Part shown: in pieces, positions 57,845 to 64,000 of the stretch
How the letters are laid out: the number at the start of each line of letters is the position of its first letter
Numbering within the stretch: position 1 is the stretch's first letter
Source of the DNA: Sinohyriopsis cumingii
Taxonomy: Eukaryota > Mollusca > Bivalvia > Unionida > Unionidae
Reading direction: 5' to 3'
Length of the DNA: 64,000 bases
Assembly (NCBI GenBank): GCA_028554795.2
Contig: CM068835.1
Span: 55,082,219-55,146,218 of the forward strand
Position numbers and translations under genes: made by a program
Notes under the pieces: model-generated
Told to the model about the DNA's origin: nothing
Database searches by the model: none
The model's input: only the letters and a program-made list of their open reading frames with translations

Positions 57845-60800
57845 AGACTGCTTCTGTACCAAAAATGATTTAGAAGAAAGAATCTGAGAGAGAAGATTAA
57901 TAATTAGAAAACCAATCTGTTTTCTCCTAACTAAGCGATACAGCTTCTAAAAATTGAATATAATGATAGCGAGAGGAAAGTAGACTTGTACAAAAGACCT
58001 GTACAAAAACCATTAGACAAGACCTATAGCGCACTATATATTGGTTCTCTAAGAAACAGGAATCATAACAATGAATCCGAGAGCGAAGGCTGGAAAGTAG
58101 ACACCAGCATGTTTCTTGAAAATAAGACAGCTGCTATAAAAATAACATATTGTTACTTTAAGGAAGGTGCATGCAAGTATACGGACAAGCGTACTCTTAT
58201 GATGTAGCTACGTGGGAGCCGTCTTTTCTAGAATATGATCAGTGGGATTAAAAGGATGTTAATAAAAATGAGAACACAACTTACCTATTTTATTTTGGAG
58301 GCGAATGTGCCAAAATAGCGTAATCCATATGCGCTCAAGCGTTAGGCTTAATTTAGGGCAAAAACAGCGTAATAATTACGCCAAAAAAGCATAATGATTG
58401 GCATATGTTTTATAAACAGTAAACATTACTGAGTTCAATAGGTATTGATTGATCAATACTAGGGTTAAAGGTGACGTGATAAAAAACTGACCAATAAATA
58501 TGACAGCTAAAGGAATAATTTCTTTATTAAAATATGTTTCAAGAGCTCATTTTGCCATCCCTTTCATTACTGCACAAGCGGGATACAAATTATGGATGTT
58601 ACTCACAAATACACAACGTTGGATTAATGTTAGGACTTTGTGGTCATAAACTAAGTAACAGCAAGAAGCAAAACCAGCAAGTTTTGCAAAAAGTAATAAA
58701 TAAAATAATATAATATATAATTATCAAAGTTAAAAAATGAAACTTTAGCAGGAACATAGAGTTTTATAAATTAATTCCAAAATAATCCTAACAGTTTTAT
58801 TTCAAGTTCAAAACAGTTGGATGTTTCGAATGAATTTCAAATCCTCGTAATGTACGTGTCACGATTTCATTGTCCAGATCTCTTTTCAATAACATACAAT
58901 AGTCCCAGAATAATAATTTAGTCATCTGATCAGGATGTAATTCCACTGAATAATCATAACAAATACATCCTTCCAAGATTATCTAAACACAACATTAAAC
59001 ACTCTGCAGACTGGTTTTAACATGTGAAATAAGAATCCATAATAGAGTTGAATCCGAAATAGGAATGAGTTCATTGCTAAGTTTTCTCCTTATATAACCC
59101 CCAATAGTCTGTTACGACTCTATGTCGCCATATACCCCACGTAACAAACCTTACTTATTCAATCTAATATTTCACAATACCTATCCACGTGCCCCATCCA
59201 TCCAATGGGAAATAACTTAATTGTTCTAAGAAACCACCTCTCCCCACCAGCCAATGCGAAATTACCCTAAACTTGTCAACATGTTTTAGTATTAAAAACC
59301 ATACAGCATCTATCCACTATTAATAGCTTGAAATGAAATCTGTATCCGTGGACAAAATTAAACATGCAATATATTCCTTATCGAAAATCACTACAATGTA
59401 TAGTCATGAACACAAATTACACATAACATATATACAATCATGTACCAAGAGGTACAGAAATATAGATATGCACATGACAATAACTCCAACCTTATCTCTA
59501 GCTGTCCAGTAATAAATGAATACTTTGTATAGGTATATAAATTTCTGTTACAACAGTCATGGGTATTGACTCTATGTCTGATGCTAAATTGACACATTGG
59601 ATAAATTAAAAGCCACACACTACTCGCCGAATAATAACTCTTTCATTTTTTTAAGACTTCTTAGATAAAGGCAAAGTAATTGATAGCAAAACACTTCGAG
59701 AACATCATGTGTCCTTTACTATTTTAACATTGATATACCTGTCAGAATCCCTCAGAAATGATACACAACCTTCTGTCATGAATTATTCATAAATATAATT
59801 TGAAGCGGGTTGTAAGACTATGTAAATGTATTGCTTTCAAGACTATGACAATGACTTCACTGAAATAAGATCATTTTAATATATTTATTCTATACTTTTT
59901 TTCAATCTGTAGCAGAAGTGACATGTCTTTCCTTATATTATCAGTGCATATAGGACAAGATAAGAAATTTTTATCAGTTTTATGAGATGCTTGATATCTA
60001 AAACTTGTACTAGATTCAGATCTGGAAGCACTTGAAAGCGACTGCAATGATGTTTAACAATAATAAATATTCTAAGAAAGGCTTACTCAGACATGAAACC
60101 TTGTAAAACCTTACGAATCGAGAAATATCAATCATGTGTCGAGGTTTTCGTAATTTTACTAACCTTTTTGGCTGAATAGCAGTTATCAAATAGTTGTTCG
60201 TTTTGTTTAAAATTTACAATCACGGGCAAAAGTTGAGCACACTATATAAATTAAATAGAACCAACAATATATTGAATGAGTAACAATGAACGACCTCGTG
60301 TGACTGTAGGGCCTGCCCACTAATATGGTCATAATCAAATGTTCTGTTTGCCAATATCGATTAGGACAGAAAGAGAACTGCAGTGCCATTAGGAACGGTT
60401 TTGTCAGAGAATAAAAGGCCCTGAATTGTATACAAAGAAGGAAGTGGGTTTAATTGAGTGGTAAAATATGCATTATATTGATATCCTGTTTTCATAAACT
60501 GCACATAAATGTAGGTTTCTCAAATTGTAGGTTATACAACATCAGTTGTGGCTTTACAAAAATGATTGGTACGTAATATATTCCGAGAATTAAGATCACT
60601 GGATTAAAAATATAATTGTATTGTATATCAGTATGAAAATTTAATAGAAAGGATGTCTGTGATAGGTACACAATATATAAGCATATATATCTAACAAACT
60701 GTCTATGTGTCAAATATCAGTGATCCACATGGTATCTGAAACTGCCAGTTGTTGTGTCATGTTTAGCCCATATCAAGTATAGACCATATATAGGTAGATT

Positions 60801-62455
60801 GGATTAATCTTTATGCAGTATGTCTGTTACAGTTATAAATTAGGCTAAGAACAAGACTTTCGCGAATGCTGCGTTTTACCTGCACCACCACATATTTGAA
60901 AAATGCATCTTCATTAGAACAAGAAATGTAGACTACTGTAACTGAAATTCTGGATCACTTAGGTAATTAATCCTAGTAATATAAACACACACATACAATT
61001 TCATGACTTTATACGTAGTAGTGTAAAAGAAACAAGCCTAAATGCAAATGATAACGTACTCTCTGAAACATAAAATGGTAGGTCACATTTAAAATACATT
61101 TTTAATGGTGATTTGACCATCCAAGAGAATATTGCTCAGAAAATGTTATAACAGCACACACATGGAATATGCGAAAAGCGGGTTATCATGACATTTTGTT
61201 TTTATGCCATATTACTTTGAATGAATATTGCTGAAACTAAACATTATAATTATTATAACTGATATGACTACCCAGTAAAGAAAGGCAGAAAAGAAACCAA
61301 TCTATTTATAGAGTTTCAAAACGTTTACGAAAAACATTTACTTAATTTTTTAATTAACCGCTGAAACATAGTTGTGTTGTGAAGTTGAGCTTATTCACTC
61401 GAAACATCAGTGACCAATATGATCTAATAGATAACCATTACGTTGCAAAAGCCATTTTGTTAATGTTATATCCTGTACACTTAGAGAAAGAGGAGATGTT
61501 CGAGGTTACGTTTTCTTACTTTAAAATATCATTTGTCGTGAAACAACGGTACAATAACGCAAAACATCCATTACAAACTAGCATCCATGATCGAAAACAA
61601 AATCTTTTGAACAAACGATTGACTTACATTGTTTGCAATTCATAATTTGAATATTTCTAAATAAGTAACAAAATAAAAAGTGCAGGTGATTTAAATCTTA
61701 TATAGATGGACTGATAGGTATGTAAGACACTCTTGTTCCCTAAAACATACTCTACCGCGCAATTATGGAGTTCGTGCTAGTAAAGAAACTCCATTTTGGT
61801 TTGAAACGCAAACAAGATGACATCGTTACTTACACCCTGGCGACAATCGTGCTAGAAGTTATAAATTAATGAATAACATGGCCCAGTTTCGTACATTTGG
61901 TATAATCATGTTATCTGCTGTTTTGTAAGTCGAGAGAAGAGGTGTCTAATCTGCCAGGTGTGTAGGCGAATACTATAATAAGTACTATATGGATCACAGA
62001 GTATTCGCCTTGGTTGTAGCACATTTTCAGACATATCATATTTAATCTTCTGTATATCCTTCACATGGTTTGTGAAAAAAAATAATAATTTTACCCGTGC
62101 AAAGTGTGTATGTTGAGTCAACGTAATGCTATGTTTTGATCAGTACATCCAGTGATTTCGTCCAAAATAGAGACGTATTTATATAAGTCATTTAGAACTC
62201 TAGGGAGAAACTAGTAAACATGATTATCATGCACGTGAGAGCAACTGTCTAGAATGTGAGCATAGTAGCGTTTATATAGTTCCTATTACATCTAATCAGT
62301 TATGTGTGTATATGTCCATGCAGACCATCATTTGAAAACTTAATTTATTTTGAAAGGTTTGTGGATGTATTCCTGCGAGTGATTATGATTTTATAAGAAT
62401 AGAACCTGTATATATTATGAGTATTCTGTGATATATAAGCAAATGTGTCGTCATA
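57845..62455. other. Gene-free AT-rich stretch
   Basis: Only short, unsupported frames (for example 57986-58207 and 61379-61645). No splice-consistent coding blocks or transposon motifs recognised. Confidence 0.45.
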
Positions 62456-62458
62456 ATT

Positions 62459-62490
62459 TAATAATAATAATAATAATAATAATAAAGACA

Positions 62491-62534
<44 letters not shown>
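62459..62534. repeat. (AAT)n / (ATT)n inverted trinucleotide repeat
   Basis: About nine AAT units (62459-62485), then GACA, then about fifteen ATT units to 62534. The halves are complementary and can form a long hairpin. Confidence 0.95.
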
Positions 62535-64000
62535 GTTTCTGTAATTATCTACTCTATTTGGTTCTTCAACTTGCAACTTTCCATTCTGTATTGCCGACTC
62601 ACTAGAACTGAGATAGCCAGGACTAATCATCAGCATATCATTTGTAAGTCAACATTGGTCGTTTATAACATTGACGTTTTTGTCTTGCCCAATTTCATTA
62701 TTTTGTTAACGAAACATTTTATCATGATTGTAAAACGTTTTATAGCTGTTGACGGTTGTAGTGTGGGGATTCGTCCTTTAATACCAACGGTCTAGTTTTC
62801 CAAAATCAAAACTTGGGATAACGTTAAAGCATAAATATTACCAAATATTTCTGTCATTAATACCATTGTAATAACACCTATACTGTAAAATAAAACAGTA
62901 ATACGTACATTTGATTCTTGAACAACAGTTACAGTATTTTCATAGGAACTTTTATATATTTGGGAAAGGGTAATATTATATATTAATAGTACTTACGTGG
63001 CATATTACATGGAAACAAGAGCAACATGTCAGTACTGTAAACGAATTATCTTTATTAGGCACATAGATAACAAATATTTGGAGCAAAGTCCACCTATAAG
63101 GACGCACACTATCTGTTGTACGGTGATATAATCTTATTAGGTGCGTGAATAAGCAGATGCATTAACATGTAACATCTATCAGAATTTAAGATGGATTCAT
63201 TATTGGACTTGCGTATGTATGTATTTATGGATGCACGCATTCAGGCATGCATGTATGTGTGTATGTATGTATGTATGTATGTATGTATGTATGCATGCAT
63301 GTATGTATGCATGTATGTGTGTACGTAAGAGTTTATCTCCTTTCAACAGAGATTAAATCAGGTTAATCAAATTCAGGATGATACAAGATCATGAAACACA
63401 ACAGTGAATCAACTAGCAAATATATGTGAAATAAATAGTATAAATCGTGTTCCTGACACACATAACTCGAATATATTAGAATGTAGAACAGGACTACTCA
63501 GTATTGCGTCAAGTGTCATATTTACAAAGTGTAGCATCAAATTCGTTGTGACCGTAAGGATATATATTTAGACATATTTTGGAGCTATTTTCTCAGTGTA
63601 GAACATATATACGAAATTACCAAGTGGATGATATAGTCTTAAAAGAATATATATATATGAACGATAAACGTTTTTATTATTTTTATTATGCATAATGCAC
63701 AAAGTATACTATGTTATTTCTTTTAAAATGTGCATTATACATAATACAAATATTGACAAAATTGTTTATTTCTACTTTTGCATAATGTTTTGATATAAAT
63801 GTAAATAGAGATACATGTATCGTTAAGATTCAGTTTTATGTATTTTTATGTATTGAAATATCATATATCCGTACTGTATATGCATATTTTTGTGTCCATT
63901 ATTAGGTAAAGGATAAAAAAATTAGGGTAAAAATGTGAATTCAGTCTGACGAAGCAATAAAAGGAAAACGGTCACACATTCTACGTGTTGGTGTTGCTTA
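62535..64000. other. Gene-free stretch with (GTAT/GCAT)n tract
   Basis: GTAT/GCAT tetranucleotides occupy about 63205-63325. The rest is AT-rich with no recognisable gene to the window end. Confidence 0.45.

Overview
This window is an AT-rich animal genome segment, probably from a lophotrochozoan and most likely a mollusc. The reasons are spliced genes with GT-AG introns, abundant (TA)n, (GA)n and (GTAT)n microsatellites, and a dense load of decayed retroelements (several LINEs, Penelope, DIRS, Ty3/Gypsy, a tRNA-derived SINE) and hAT DNA transposons. The inhibitor-of-apoptosis (IAP) gene is of the kind that is strongly expanded in molluscs. The species cannot be fixed from sequence alone. There is no operon, no bacterial gene layout and no CRISPR.

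The one clearly intact host gene lies on the minus strand from about 26289 down to 13321. It is an IAP/BIRC protein with the order: long N-terminal domain of unknown type, Pro/Ser-rich linker, BIR1, BIR2, UBA, C-terminal RING. I assembled it from eight exons whose splice phases agree at every junction except BIR1 to BIR2, where one short linker exon is still needed. A weak candidate lies at 22277-22340. The UBA second-half exon, with flanking intron, has been copied to 12939-13190, beyond the gene's stop codon, and that copy carries a premature stop. A separate possible terminal exon of another minus-strand gene lies at 26383-26488.

Almost everything else recognisable is transposon wreckage. 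From left to right: LINE endonuclease/RT remnant (1395-2745, +); 60-bp satellite (4124-4450); Penelope-like element with GIY-YIG domain (5490-6375, +); 117-bp tandem duplication (7041-7262); CR1/L2-like LINE RT (7530-9170, +); LINE RT with C-terminal zinc finger (11818-12940, -); SINE copies in IAP introns (21131-21240, 23705-23985, 24083-24143); 73-bp satellite (27488-27779); a Ty3/Gypsy element (31234-38658, +) interrupted by an oppositely oriented DIRS-like tyrosine-recombinase retroelement (about 31660-36030, -); a 493-bp insertion bounded by perfect 34-bp direct repeats (42343-42903); a decayed conserved coding remnant (44500-44880); LINEs at 46800-48220, 49560-50660 and 51110-52783 (+) and 53690-54300 (-); a SINE at 50690-50930; and a hAT transposase remnant with a duplicated N-terminal segment (56287-57840, -). 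The remaining long stretches are AT-rich and show no gene I can support.

Functionally, the IAP would be a cytosolic E3 ubiquitin ligase acting on caspase or immune signalling. BIR2 keeps the hydrophobic/acidic groove residues expected for binding IAP-binding motifs, while BIR1 has lost them. UBA and RING would supply ubiquitin binding and E2 recruitment. The transposons are all broken and none looks capable of autonomous movement.
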